From the NCBI GenBank assembly GCA_026636295.1, contig CP089459.1, forward strand, positions 434,001-498,000: DNA of 64,000 nucleotides, read 5' to 3'. The stretch's first letter is position 1. Every line of letters starts with the position of its first letter. The translations under genes and the position numbers were made by a program. Shown here piece by piece: positions 48,854-59,600 of this stretch. A model generated the notes under the pieces. That model ran no database searches, was not told the DNA's origin, and saw nothing but the letters and a program-made list of their open reading frames with translations. The stretch is from Medakamo hakoo. Taxonomy: Eukaryota > Chlorophyta > Trebouxiophyceae > Coccomyxaceae.

Positions 48854-50098
48854 TCACACCGGCCCGTCCGTCGCCATCCGCGAAATGTACCGGTCATAGT
48901 ACTCCGCCGCCTTCTCGAACGCGCCCAGTTCGGTGTACAGGTCGGCGATCGTGCCGCACGCGTCCGCGTCGCCCACGTAATCGCCCGTCGCCCGGGAAAT
49001 GGCCAGGACGCGCTCCAGGTGGCCGATGGCAGCGCGGCGTTCGCCGAGCAAGCGGGCGGCGGCGGCCAGGCCACGCACGGCCCGCTTCTCGTGCAGCGTG
49101 TCGCCCATCGCTTCAGCGAGCATGAGCGCTTTTTCAAAGCGCACCATGGCCGGGCCGCCGTCCTTGGCTTTCAGCAGGCGTTTGCCCTCACGCAGCGAGT
49201 GCACGCACTGCTTCATTTCCGGCGACATTTCTTCTTCGTCCAGGGACACGATGGAAATGCCGGCGGCGGAGGAAGAAGAGGGTGCGGCTTCTTCCACGAC
49301 GGGTTGGGGCGGCGGTGGGGGTGGCGCGACGACCACGGTCGTCGCGGCGGGCGCGGCCACCGCGCTCGCGGCCACGGCCGTCGCCGCGGAACCGTTCCCA
49401 CCCCCACCACCCAGCCCACCGGGCGCCAGCGGCTGGGGCGCGTACGTCAGGCCGGGCGCGTACACAGTCCCGGCCCGGGCCTGCTGGCGCAGCGACAGGT
49501 TGATTTTGCGCAGCTGGTCGTTCAGCCGCTCGACTTCCGCTTTCCGCGCCCGGGCCGAAAAGCCGCCCACCAGGGCGCCCGTCAGGGCGACGAGCTCGGT
49601 GATGCCAACCACGTCAATGCCAAAGGGCGTCGCGCACAGCTTGATGGACGCGCCCGGCGAGGCTTTGGCTTCGTCCTCCAGCCCCAGGCGCGCGCGGTCC
49701 AGTTCGGCCGCGACCTCGCCCTCCGCCTTCAGGCGCAGCTCGTACAGCCGGGTCTCCTCCTCGGCCAGCAGACCCTTGGCGCCATTGGACGACAGGAAAG
49801 GCGCGCGGCGTTTGACGGTCGCGCCGGCGGCCGCGGCTTCCCGGGCGGCTGTGAGGGCGGCGCCTTGAGGTGTGGTCGTGGTCGCGTCGGTGGCGGCCCA
49901 TGCGGGCGGCACGGCCGCCGCATTCCCACCAATCGCCAGGCTCGCCGCCGCCGCCAGGGCGCAGGCGGCCTGGGCCAAGGAGACGGCTGGTTTAGGAGGC
50001 GCGTCAACGACGGCGGCACGGGCCGGCCGGCTCGTCGTGGCACCGGTCGCCGACCGGGCGGCCGCGGACGTGTTTGCCGCGGAAGCGTGGGCGGGCAT
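48854..50098 (-). CDS. FLU: FLU-type TPR regulator of tetrapyrrole synthesis
   Basis: A single-exon frame of 414 residues. FLU is a plastid membrane protein that binds glutamyl-tRNA reductase through its TPRs and shuts down 5-aminolevulinate synthesis in the dark. Visible parts are an Ala-rich transit region with a hydrophobic thylakoid-type segment (LAQAACALAAAASLAIGG), a conserved membrane segment (DVVGITELVALTGALVGGFS), a coiled helix (ARKAEVERLNDQLRKINLSL) and the motif GLTYAPQP. Three TPRs follow from about residue 285 (EGKRLLKAKDGGPAMVRFEK, HEKRAVRGLAAAARLLGERR, GTIADLYTELGAFEKAAEYY). The order matches Arabidopsis FLU and Chlamydomonas FLP. Green algae can make two FLP splice forms; here no intron is needed. 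Confidence 0.93.
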   Translation of the reverse strand: MPAHASAANTSAAARSATGATTSRPARAAVVDAPPKPAVSLAQAACALAAAASLAIGGNAAAVPPAWAATDATTTTPQGAALTAAREAAAAGATVKRRAPFLSSNGAKGLLAEEETRLYELRLKAEGEVAAELDRARLGLEDEAKASPGASIKLCATPFGIDVVGITELVALTGALVGGFSARARKAEVERLNDQLRKINLSLRQQARAGTVYAPGLTYAPQPLAPGGLGGGGGNGSAATAVAASAVAAPAATTVVVAPPPPPPQPVVEEAAPSSSSAAGISIVSLDEEEMSPEMKQCVHSLREGKRLLKAKDGGPAMVRFEKALMLAEAMGDTLHEKRAVRGLAAAARLLGERRAAIGHLERVLAISRATGDYVGDADACGTIADLYTELGAFEKAAEYYDRYISRMATDGPV

Positions 50099-50496
50099 GG
50101 TCTTTTTTGCGTGTTGTTTCAGCAGGGCCGTGCGACAGTGCGTGCACACGTCTAGACTAAGGTGGGATGGAGGGAGGAGGAGGCGTGGGTGCGCGGGCGA
50201 GTGGGCGAGGAATGTGGCGCACGCTCGGCGTGTGCGTCGGGGCCGCGGGCGACGAGCCCTCGGATAAGGCAGTGTGTGGAGAGGTGTGAACCCGCTGCGT
50301 GGACCGTTCGCCGCGTGGGCAGAGAGCTCGCGTATGTCGACCACGCACCTGGGAGAGAGGAAGGCAAAAAGAAGAGGCGGCGCTGGTCGGGCGACGCGAG
50401 TTTTTGTCTGCTCTTGTTTTTGTTCGCGAGTCTGGCCCGTCGAGAGCTAAGACACCAGACCTCCATAGCTCTCCGTCTCAGACGAAAACAAAAACA
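50099..50496. promoter_or_regulatory. Divergent region, FLU / GET4
   Basis: These 398 bp separate divergent starts. The FLU side is GC-rich. The GET4 side holds GTTTTTGTCTGCTCTTGTTTTTG (about 50399-50421) and an A-rich leader (ACGAAAACAAAAACA) just before the ATG. A CGTGCACACGTCTAGAC segment (50138-50154) contains an ACACGT/ACGTGT-like core, which can be a bZIP or light-responsive site, but this is only a resemblance. Confidence 0.4.
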
Positions 50497-51640
50497 ATGC
50501 CCCTGCCCGCACCCCCTCTGCCAGACCCATCCGCCGCGGTGGCCAAGGCCATGGACCGCCTGCAAGCCGCGCTGGCCTCTGGCGCGGCCTATGAAGGCCA
50601 GCAGATCGCGAAAACAGTCGCGGCCCGCTTGCGCGCGCGCGGCGGGGCAGCCGGCGCCAGCGATGCTGGGGATTTACTGGAACGTGGGGCGAGCGCCCAG
50701 CTGGCTGCGGGCCAGGTACGCGGTTGGAGACGGGGGTTGGAAGGCCGCGAGGCGCGGCGCGGAGCGTTTTTTCCACGACCCATTGAAAAAAAAAACACCC
50801 GGCGCGGCTCAACCCTCCGGCCTCCCCTCCCGCCCTCAGATCACCTGCGGCTCCGAACTGGCCACCATGGCCCTGGACGCCCTCACAGAAGCCGGCATCT
50901 CTGACTTCGACGCGGGAGCTGCCCGCGTCTTACGGCTGCTGGCCGCGTTTGGTGCGGCGGGCGCGGGCACCTCTGGCTCCGCCGTCGAAGAAACGACTCG
51001 GTTTGCGGTCGCCGCCCTGAAGTGGGCGCGCGCCGCCGCCGGCGGCTCGCCCAACGCGGCCGCCAAAGTTGGCGCCATCAACGCGGCGGCGGCTGACGCC
51101 GTGGGCAAAGCCGCGGCAGCGACAGCAGCCGCCACCCCGGGCGCGCCGCCGCCGCCCGCCGCGGCGCTCGCCGCGGCCGCACCGTTCTGGGCGCGGGCGG
51201 CCGACCCGGCCGGCTTTGCCGACGCCGTCGCCGCGGCTGCGGCGTCCGCGCCTCCCGCAGACCGGGGCGCGTTTGCGGCCCGGGCTGTGCTGCAAGCCCT
51301 GACGGCGGGCGGGCCCCTGGGGCAGGGCGGCAAAGCGGCCGCGGACGGCGCGGTGGCGCTCGCGGCGGCGCTGGCTGCCGGCCCGGCCGCGCCGCCTCCG
51401 TCCGACCCGCTGTCCCACTTCCCGGCGCTCATCGCCGAAGCCGCCGCCCGCGGCTCCTCCAGCCTGGCGTCCCTAGCTGCACGGGAGTACGGTCCCGCCC
51501 TGGCGCGGGACCCGGGCCTGCCGGCACTGACGGAGCGGGCGGTCGCGGCGTGTGCGCCGCCGAGCGCGGGGGGTGGGGGTGGGATGGGTGGGATGGGGGG
51601 TGGCCTGGGCGACTTGCTCAAGATGCTGGGTGGGGCGTGA
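50497..51640 (+). CDS. GET4: GET4 (guided entry of tail-anchored proteins factor 4)
   Basis: Two exons, 50497-50715 and 50840-51640 (intron GTACGC...CCTCAG), give 339 residues, close to the family's 310-340. GET4 links the sorting chaperones to the GET3 ATPase in the cytosolic pathway that hands tail-anchored proteins to the ER. The helical-repeat start is recognisable: DRLQAALASGAAYEGQQIAK, TVAARLRARGGA, then DLLERGASAQLAAGQ/ITCGSELATMALDALTEAG across the splice, and PLSHFPALIAEAAARG later. The protein ends in a GGGGGMGGMGGGLGDLLKML tail, as in several plant GET4 proteins. Ala-rich insertions are typical of this genome. The tail-anchored FKBP in this window would be a possible client. Confidence 0.9.
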
Positions 51641-51815
51641 GGGGGGAGAGGGGGGATACGAATACCGAATCAGGCCCTGTTTTGTGATAGGGAACGGAGG
51701 CTTTCGGGGAGGCCTCCTGACAGGCTCTCTCAGCTTTCACCGTCAGACACGCGAAGGCAAAAGCCTTCCGTTTGCGTTTTTTTTCGGCGGCGCGCGGTTG
51801 GAAAAACGGCCGAGA

Positions 51816-54800
51816 ATGTGGGCCGGCTGGGGCGAGGCCAGCTCATCCCACCCGGGCGGGCTGGAGAGTTTGGCTGGCTTGTCCCTGGAGGACAGCGGCG
51901 GCGATGGCGGGTGGGCGTTCGGCGGCGGCGGGCCGCCAAATGCGGGCGGGCCGCCGCCGCCGTTGCCGGCCGCGTCGCTCCACGCTCCTTTCACTCCGGC
52001 TCCTGACCCGTACGCCGCGTCTGCTCCCTTTCCGACATTGACTAACGACCCATGGGCTGTGCAAGGTCCGGCCTGGGAGGCGGCACCGTGGCCTCCGCCC
52101 GTCGACCGTGGTTTTGGCGGCCCGCACGGCAGCGGCGGCCTGGCCGCGCACGCAGCATCTGTCGGCGCCCGCCCCGGCTCGCTGGCCCCGTCCGGTACGG
52201 GTTTGGGCGGTCCTGACAGGCGCATAAATGCCATGCACACCGTTGGTGGCTGGGATGGCGGGCACGCACGCAGGAGTGGGGGTGGGCGGCACGGGGACGG
52301 GGCCACCAATCGCGGCGGCGCGCAGCCTTCGGTCGACCACGTCGCGGCGTCCCTGACCGCGTCGCCCGGCCCCACCCTCCCGCCCTCCGCCCTCGCCGCC
52401 GCGGCCCGCCTCGACTCCCGCGGCCTGGCCACGCTCATCAAGGCCCTGGCCCGCGCCGGCCACCCTGAAAAAGCGGCCACTTTTTTCGACTGGCTGCGCG
52501 GCGCGCCGCCCTCGGCGCCGGCGGGGAGCGCGCCGCCACCCGGCGTGGGCGGCGTGCCGCGCCCCACCCACCTCGGCCGGCCGGCGTCGCCCTTCCCCGA
52601 CGTCTTTGTTTTCACCGCGGCGGTGTCGGCGTGCCTGCCTTCCCGCGACGTGGACCGGGCCATGGACTTGGCTGGGGCGATGCGGGCGGACGGGGTGGCG
52701 CCCAACACGCACACGTACACAGCGCTGATGAACGTTTGCTTAAAGGTGCGCGGGGACGCACACAAAACACACACACTCGTGTTTTTGTTTGTCGTGGACG
52801 ACGGAGGGGCCGGCGCACGGCGCGCACGCCTGCCTCCACACCCTCCTCCCCGACTCTCACCACCACCACACCCCCTCCCAACGCCAACACCAGGCCGGCC
52901 GCCTGCCCCTGGCCCTCTCCGTCTACCACGCCATGCGCGCGGCCGGCTGCGCCCCCACCGTCGTCACCTTCCACACGCTGATCGACCTGCACGGCAAGGC
53001 GGGCGACTGGGAGGCGGCGGGGCGCGTCCTGGGCGCCATGGCGGCCGCCCGCGTCCCGCCCGTCGCCCGGACCTTCAACACGCTCATGCTGGCGTACAAT
53101 GCGGCGGGCGCGCCGCTGCGGGCCGTGGCGGCCGCGCACCGCCGCATGCTGGCGTGCGGCCTGGCGCCAAACGCGACGACGTACAACGCGCTCATCTCCG
53201 CCTACGGCCGGGCGGGCGCGCTGGACCGGGTCCTGTCCCTGCACGCCGAAATGGTCGCGTCCGGGTGCGAGCGGTCCCAAATCACGTTCTCCTCCCTGAT
53301 GTCCGCCGCCGAGCGGGCGGGGCAGTGGCGCCTGGCCCTCGACCTGTTTGACGAGATGGTCGGGTCGGGGTGCGCGCCGAGCACGATCTGCTTCAACGCC
53401 TTCCTGACCGCGTGCGCGGCGGGCGGGGACTGGGCCCGCGCCGCCGCGGCGGTGGAAGCCATGCCGGGCGCGGGGTGCGCGCCCGACGTCGTCACGCACA
53501 CGGCCCTGCTGTCCGCGTACGAGCGCGGCGGCCAGTGGCGGCGGGCGCTCGGCGTGGCGGGCGCGATGGCGGCGTCGGGCGTGGCCGTCGACGACATCTT
53601 CTGCCACGCGCTCGTGGACGCGCTGTGGTCGACGGGCGTGGTGGCGGGCGCTAGGCGGGCGCTGGGCGTGTTGAGGGGCGCGCGCGCGGCGGGGCGCCTG
53701 CTCCCGCGCACGGTGAGCGGCGGGAGCGGCGGGCGGCCGTCGTCCAGCCCGCCCGCCCGGCGGGCAGCCGGCGCGGCCGGTGGTGCGGCCGGTCCACACC
53801 CGCCGCCCGCCCCCCTGCCGCTCCTGTTGCCGGACGTCTGCCTGGCCGGCGCCGCAGCGGGCGTCGCCTGGCTGTCCCTGTACGAGTGGCTGACGGGGTG
53901 GTACGGCGTGCTGGCGGCGGCGGGCGGCGACCCGGCCGCGCTGCCGGCGCAGATGGCGGTCGTGTGCGACCGCGGCGGCGCGCCCGCAGGCGGTGCGCCC
54001 GCGCTGCCCGGCCGCGGCCGTGGGAGGGCCGAGGCCGACGGCCCGCCCTCGGGGTCGTCGAGCCCACCCCCACCGCACGCCCACCAGGCCTCGTCCGGCG
54101 GCGGCGGCGGCGCGGCCGCGGCGGTGCGGGAGGCGGTGGCCGCGCTCGTCGCGTCGTGGGGCGCGCCCTTTGTGCCCGACGCCGGCGCCCAGGCCGCCGA
54201 CGCGCCCGGCCCCGCGGGCCGCCTGTCCGCAACCGGGCCCGCCGTCGCTGCGTGGATGGCCCAGCCCGGCTGGGCTGCCCGCCTGTTTTCCTACTTCCCC
54301 TGCGCGGCGCCGCCCGAAGAGGAAAAGGGCGGGCCGGCCGGCCCGCACGCCCCACACGCCGCCGCGCCCGGCTCGCCCGGCACGCCGCCCCAGCCGGCTG
54401 GCGGCGGGGCGGGCGGTGCGCCCGCGTCCCCACCAGGCGGGTGGCCGGGCCCGACCGGCCCCGCCACGCCGCCGCCGCCCTTCCCGCCCGGCCTGGGCGC
54501 GGGCGCGGCGGCCGCCACGCCACCGCCGCCGCCGGGGCTCGGCCCTGGCGGTGCCGGCTCCGACAGCGCGAGCACCCCACCCCGCACGCCCCGCCCCCCT
54601 CCGCCGCCCTCCGGTCCCCTGCCCGCCCTGCGCCCGGAACCCATCCCGGCAGACGGCAACGACGACGAAGCGACCGCGCCCGACCTGGCCGCGGACGCGG
54701 CGGTGGAGGCTGAGTGCGCGGCCGCGCTCGCAGAGGTGGGTGGCGGCGGCGGACCGGGCGGTGGAGGCGAGGCGCCCGCCGAAATCGCCGCCGTCCGCCT

Positions 54801-55203
54801 GTTCATGCGCCGCCTGGGCGCGGACGGGTTGCCGGCCGTCGCCGCCGCCGCGCTGTGCGGCCGGGCGGAGGCCCTGGCCGCCGCCGCGGCGGCCGGGCCG
54901 GCGGCGGGCCTGCCCCCCGCGGTCGTCGCGTCGATCGCGGTTGCGGCCGACCGCCGGGCGCGCGGCGCGCTGCCCACCTGGCCGTCGGCGCTCGCCCACC
55001 TGGCCGGGCTGGCTGACCCGGGCGCCAGCCCGGACTACGGGCCGATCGTCCGGGAGGTCGCCCGCGGCGGCGGCGGCGAGGGGCGGGCGCCCACCCCCGC
55101 GTCGTCCACGCCGCCGGGCACGCCGCCCGGCGCCTGGGCGCTCGGCGGCGGCGGTGGCGGCGGGGAGGACCCCCCCACCCCGCCCGCGCCGGTGGGAGCC
55201 TAG
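51816..55203 (+). CDS. PPR-SMR protein with degenerate SMR domain
   Basis: Two exons, 51816-52745 and 52894-55203, give 1079 residues. After a Gly/Pro-rich N-terminus of about 200 residues come roughly eight 35-residue PPR motifs (about 265-575), for example NTHTYTALMNVCLKAGRLP, VARTFNTLMLAYNAAGAP, ATTYNALISAYGRAGALD and VVTHTALLSAYERGGQWR. The intron falls inside one motif, and the splice restores it. Behind the array, AGAAAGVAWLSLYEWL, LPAQMAVVCDRGGAP and VREAVAALVASWGAPFVPD align with the SMR fold, but the usual LDLH and TGxG motifs are replaced (LPDVCLAG, CDRGGA). PPR-SMR proteins (GUN1, SVR7, pTAC2, ATP4) mostly act on plastid RNA. The remaining tail is low-complexity Pro/Gly with a conserved-looking helical segment (AAVRLFMRRLGADGLPAVAA). 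Confidence 0.85.
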
Positions 55204-55601
55204 GGAGAGGCGCTCTGTGCCCGTGAGGCAACGCGCCTGACATGCTGCCTGCCCCGGGGGGGTACTCTGCTCCCCCCCCCCCTTTTTCCTGTTTCGTCCT
55301 GCCAGCAAAACCAAAAAACCCTCCCACCCCCACCAAGGACAACGAACTGCAGTGCCCTCACCCTGCCCCGCCCCGCCCCGCCCCGCCTCCCTTTTCCCCC
55401 CGCCTTCCCATCGCCCGCATTGAGAGAATTTGATTTTGGAAACTCCGAAGATTGTTGTTTTACCCGAGGACTGCCCAGTGCTGTGTTGAAAAACTGAACG
55501 AAACGTGTGTTGTGCGTGTTCTGGCGGGAGGGGGCGCCTTCTTCTCCCACTAACATCGGAGAGCAGCTGCCCAAAAACAAGTTCGACAACACAGGCGAAG
55601 A
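55204..55601. other. Intergenic, plus-strand genes in tandem
   Basis: No gene is seen in these 398 bp. They contain a C11 run (55272-55282), four CCCCG repeats near 55371-55386, and a lower-GC segment (TTGATTTTGGAAACTCC to TTGAAAAACTGAACGAAAC, 55430-55503) that looks like the promoter or leader of the next gene. Confidence 0.45.
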
Positions 55602-56378
55602 ATGCCGGTCCTCCGCGTCGTGTCGCTCGCCCGCCCGTTGAACCCGTCCACCCGGGCGTCGTCCGGCGAGGCGGCCCCGCCTCGCTCCGCCCCACGCCGG
55701 CTGCCGTGGGGCGAGGGCCCCGGAACCGGTGGGTTTTGGGGGGCGTCAGCGCGCATCGGGGCATTTCGTCGGGCGCTGCTGCTGCTCTTGTTTTGAGCGC
55801 GCGCCCGCCAGCGCGCCCGCCCCAAACCCCGCCCAACTCGAGCTGGGCGGGGGCTTGAGATCACACGGAGCGCTCAGTGGCGGTCGCGGAGTGTCGGAGA
55901 CGACGGCACGGCCCCGACATGGGGCCGCGTGCACCCGGGGAACAACGTCGCGCTGGCGTGGACGCTTCTCCTCGACACTCACGCACGCCCGGACACCCCC
56001 GCCCCCCCCCCCCCCCGTCCCTCCCATGCAACACCCCACCCAGGCCGCCGCTCCTTCCCCTGCCCGTCCGAACCCGCTCCGTCCACCTCCTCCTCCGCCC
56101 TAGCCGCCACGGCGCACCCCATGCTGACCGCCCTCGAAATGGCGGAGCTGTTTGCCAGGGCGGGCGCGGGGCGCGCGCCGTCCACGCCCGACGACGGCCC
56201 GCCGCCGGGCCGCGCGCTCCTGCAGCAGGCGCGGGAGGGGCCGTCCACGGGGCGGCGCGTCCGCCCACCCGTCGCGGCGGGCCCGCCCGGCAAGGGCGGC
56301 CCGCGCGTGCCGTCCCGGCCGTGCGACGACGCCGAGGAAGCGCTCCAGCGCGAGCTGCGCGGCCGGCGCGGGTGCTAG
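55602..56378 (+). CDS. Small two-exon hypothetical protein
   Basis: The model is exon 1 at 55602-55728 and exon 2 at 56044-56378, with an intron of 315 nt (GTGGGT...CCCAG) and a matching phase 1, giving 153 residues. The N-terminus (MPVLRVVSLARPLNPSTRAS) looks like a mitochondrial or plastid presequence. The mature part contains a short helix (MLTALEMAELFARAGAG) and then Pro/Arg/Gly-rich sequence ending EEALQRELRGRRGC. No family is recognised. An unspliced reading of exon 1 runs to 55796, and an ATG at 56121 within exon 2 would give an 85-residue protein. Support is splice signals, frame fit and a plausible targeting peptide. Confidence 0.45.
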
Positions 56379-56614
56379 GGAGACCAGCGGGGCGGGGAGG
56401 GGGGGTGAGACACGGAAGAGAGAGAGGACTGGGGGACGGACCAGGCTGCCGGGCGCCCCGCCGGGCCTGCAGTGTGTTTTTGTAGAGACTGTATCACCAC
56501 CCATGGAAACCTTGTGTCCGCGCGTGTGTGTGTGCCTGCACTCCCCCACGCGCCTCCCACACGCCCTCTCTCCTCCCCCACCCCCACCCACCCCCCCCCC
56601 CATTTTTTTTTGCC

Positions 56615-59600
56615 TCACTCGTCCCAGTCCAGCTGATTTTCCACGAACCGGCTCGTGTCGCCACCGGCGCCGCCGCCGCCCCCGCGCTCGGCCAGCGCGC
56701 CGGAAGGCCGGCCCACGCCACCCGTCCCGCTCAGGGTCATCATCATCCCCGCGGCGGCGGCGGACAGGCCGGACGACAGGGCGGAGGCGGAGAGGTCGTC
56801 GGTGGAGGACGTCGGCCCGCCGCCGCCGCCGGGCGCCCCGCCGGGGCCCTCGCCGTCGCCGCCCCCACCGAATGCCGCGGCGCCGTCCTCGCCGGCCGCA
56901 GCAGCAGCAGCAGCGGCCGCTTCCGCCGCCGCGGCCGCGGACGCCGCCTCCGCGTCGTCCGCCGCCAGGCGCACCAGCTCGCGCAGCACCTCGGGCGCGT
57001 GCACGGGCGGTTCTTCCGCCAGCGCCTGGCGCAGCAGCGGCCCGCCGCGGGCGACCAGGCCGGCCGCCCCGCCGCCGCGCCCGGCGCCAGGCCCGCCCAC
57101 TCCCGCGCCCAGGCCGCCGCCCGCCACGTCAGACACGATGACGTCGGCGGAGTCGGCGTGGATGTAGCAGCCCAGGACCGCTCCGCCGGCCAGGCCCAGC
57201 CGGTCCGCGACCAGCTCGCACCGGGCCCGGGCGCCGTCCATGGCGTCCGGCCGGGCCAGGGAGTGCGGCGGCGGCGTGACGCGGACGACGCGGCCGTCGG
57301 CGCCGGGCCGGCCGTCGGCCAGGGCGACGGTGGGCGTCAGGGCACGCATCGCGCCGCGCTCGCCCACGAGCGCGACGGCCGCGCGCAGCCACCGGTTGCG
57401 CGGGCTGGTCCACTCGGCCGTGCCGGCGTCCGTCAGGGCCGCGCCATCTGGTGGCACGCCCGGCTCAAACAGGGCGCCATCCAGGCCGGACGGCGGCGCT
57501 TCCAGCAGCCCGCCCCGCCCGTCCGGCAGGGTGCGGCCGCGGGTGGAGGCCGCGGCCGCAAAGGCCCTCAGCCCGGCCGCGTCTTCGATGACGACGTCCG
57601 CGCCCGCGCCGCACGCCGTGCCGCCGGCACCCGGGCGGGCACGCAGCGGGCCGGGCGAGCCGCCCACGCCGGCGCGCAGGCGGGCGAGGAGCGCCTCGGC
57701 CCCGGCGTCTGACTCGGCCGCGGCGGACAGGTCGGCGGCCGACGCGGCCGCCCGCGGCGGCGCAGAGACGGAGTGGACCTCCAGGTCGGCGAGGGCGGCG
57801 CCGACGGCAGACGCGTCGCCAGCGCGGGCGGCCGCGGCGGCGTCCGGGCCCGACACGACGGCGCCCGCCGCGCGCAGGACGGCGGCGACCTCGCCCGCCT
57901 CCCCGCCCGAGCCCGCGCCCGCGCCCAGGGCCAGCAGGATGACGGCGCCCGCCGCCGCGGCTTCCTCGCCCAGCTCGTGCACGGCCATGCACCGGCACGT
58001 GGGCTGTGCGGCCGTCGAAGCGGGCAAGGGCGCGCCGGGCGTGGAGGCGGCCCAGCCGGCCGCGCGCACGCGGTCGGCCGCGCTCTCGCCCCACGCGCCG
58101 CCCGCGCCCGCCACGCCCGCCGCGTCCAGCTGGGCCAGCGTCGACGCACGGCAGTAACCCGCAGCGCGGACGGTCTCGGTGACGGCGGCCGGTGCCACCG
58201 ACGCGGCCCTTGCGTCCGTCTCCGCCGCGATGTGCGCGTCGTCGGCCCAGGCGCGGAGGGCCGCGGACGGGGTCAGGGCATACACCTCCCGGCAGGCGGG
58301 CGGCGTGTCGAGGGGGGCCGGGTGCAGGGCCGCGTCGATGGACAGACCCGGCGGCAGTGACGCCTCGGGAATGCCGGCGCGGAGCAGGGTCGCCCGCCGC
58401 GCCATGAGCGCCGCCCGGCGCTCGGGCTCGCGCGCGCCGCCGGAGCAGGCGGCGGGGGCGAGCAGGAAGGGCTCCGCCAGGACGTCGCCCCCGCCCGCCG
58501 CCGCCAGGGCCAGCCAGGCGTGGACGCCCGCGGCGTGGGACGCGTGGCGATCGGGGCCATCCCCGCCAAACAGGACCCAGACGCGCAGGGGCGGGGACGG
58601 CGGCGGCGGCGGGTGGAGGGGGAGGGGCGGGCCGTCCGCCGCGCCCGCGCGCGTCCAGGCGGCCGGGGCCGGCCACCCGCCAGAGCCGCCGCCGCCCGCC
58701 CCCTCTCCAGGCGCCCAGCGCGGCGGCGGCGCGCCCGCCCGGGCCAGGACTTCTTGCTTGACGACCCGCCCGGGCGCGGGCGGCGGCGGGCGGGCGTGCG
58801 ACCCGCCCGGCACCAGGTCGAAGGGCGGCGGCCAGCCGCCCGGCTCGGCCGCCGCGGCGGGCGAGGCGGCGCCGTACCGGCCGAGCGCGGAGTTGAACGC
58901 CCGGCCGTGGTCCGCCTCGACTTTCAGCGCGCCCTCTGCCACGGCCGCGGACGTGGCAGGGGACAGCGGAGGGGCGGGGACCCCGGCGTCGTCGAGCGCC
59001 GGCCCACCCCACACGCCCGTGGACGCCAGGTCGGCCAACGCTGCGGCATCGGCCGCAAACGCGGCGTTGCCCTCCTCGGCCAGCGCTTCCAGTTCGGACA
59101 CGAAGCCGGCGCCGTCTTCCTCGCCGCCGCCGCCCTCCTCGCCGCCCAGCCGCGCCGCCCACGCCGCCTTTTCAGCCGCCCACTCGGCAGCGGCCGGGTC
59201 GGACGCGTCCGGTTCGGGAGGCGGCACGCCGTCCGTCTCCAGGTACTCGCGCCAGGCGTCCGCCACCCGGTCGGCCGCCCGCACCTCTGCCCTCAAATCC
59301 GCCTCCGACCCCACTTCTTCGCCCAGTGGCACGTCGTCCACGCCCGCGTCGCGGGCCAGAGCGGTCAGCGACCACAGGGCTGGGTGGGCGCGGTCGGTGG
59401 GGAGTGGGGTCTTGAGGGAGGAAACGGCCGCCGCGTCCAGGCGAGCTGCGTCCTCCGCCGCAAACCTGGCCCGCGCGCGCGACACCAGGTGCGACAGCAG
59501 CCCGCCGTGCGTGATGCCCGCGTCCGCCGCACACGCAAACGCAAAGTCTGCCTCGCCCAGCGGTGGGGCCGCGTCCACGCCGGCCACCATGATGGCGTGG

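Noticed and set aside
52612-55836. Minus-strand open frame of 1074 codons antisense to the PPR gene
   Set aside because: PPR repeats read clearly on the plus strand; the minus product is an Arg/Gly-rich shadow.
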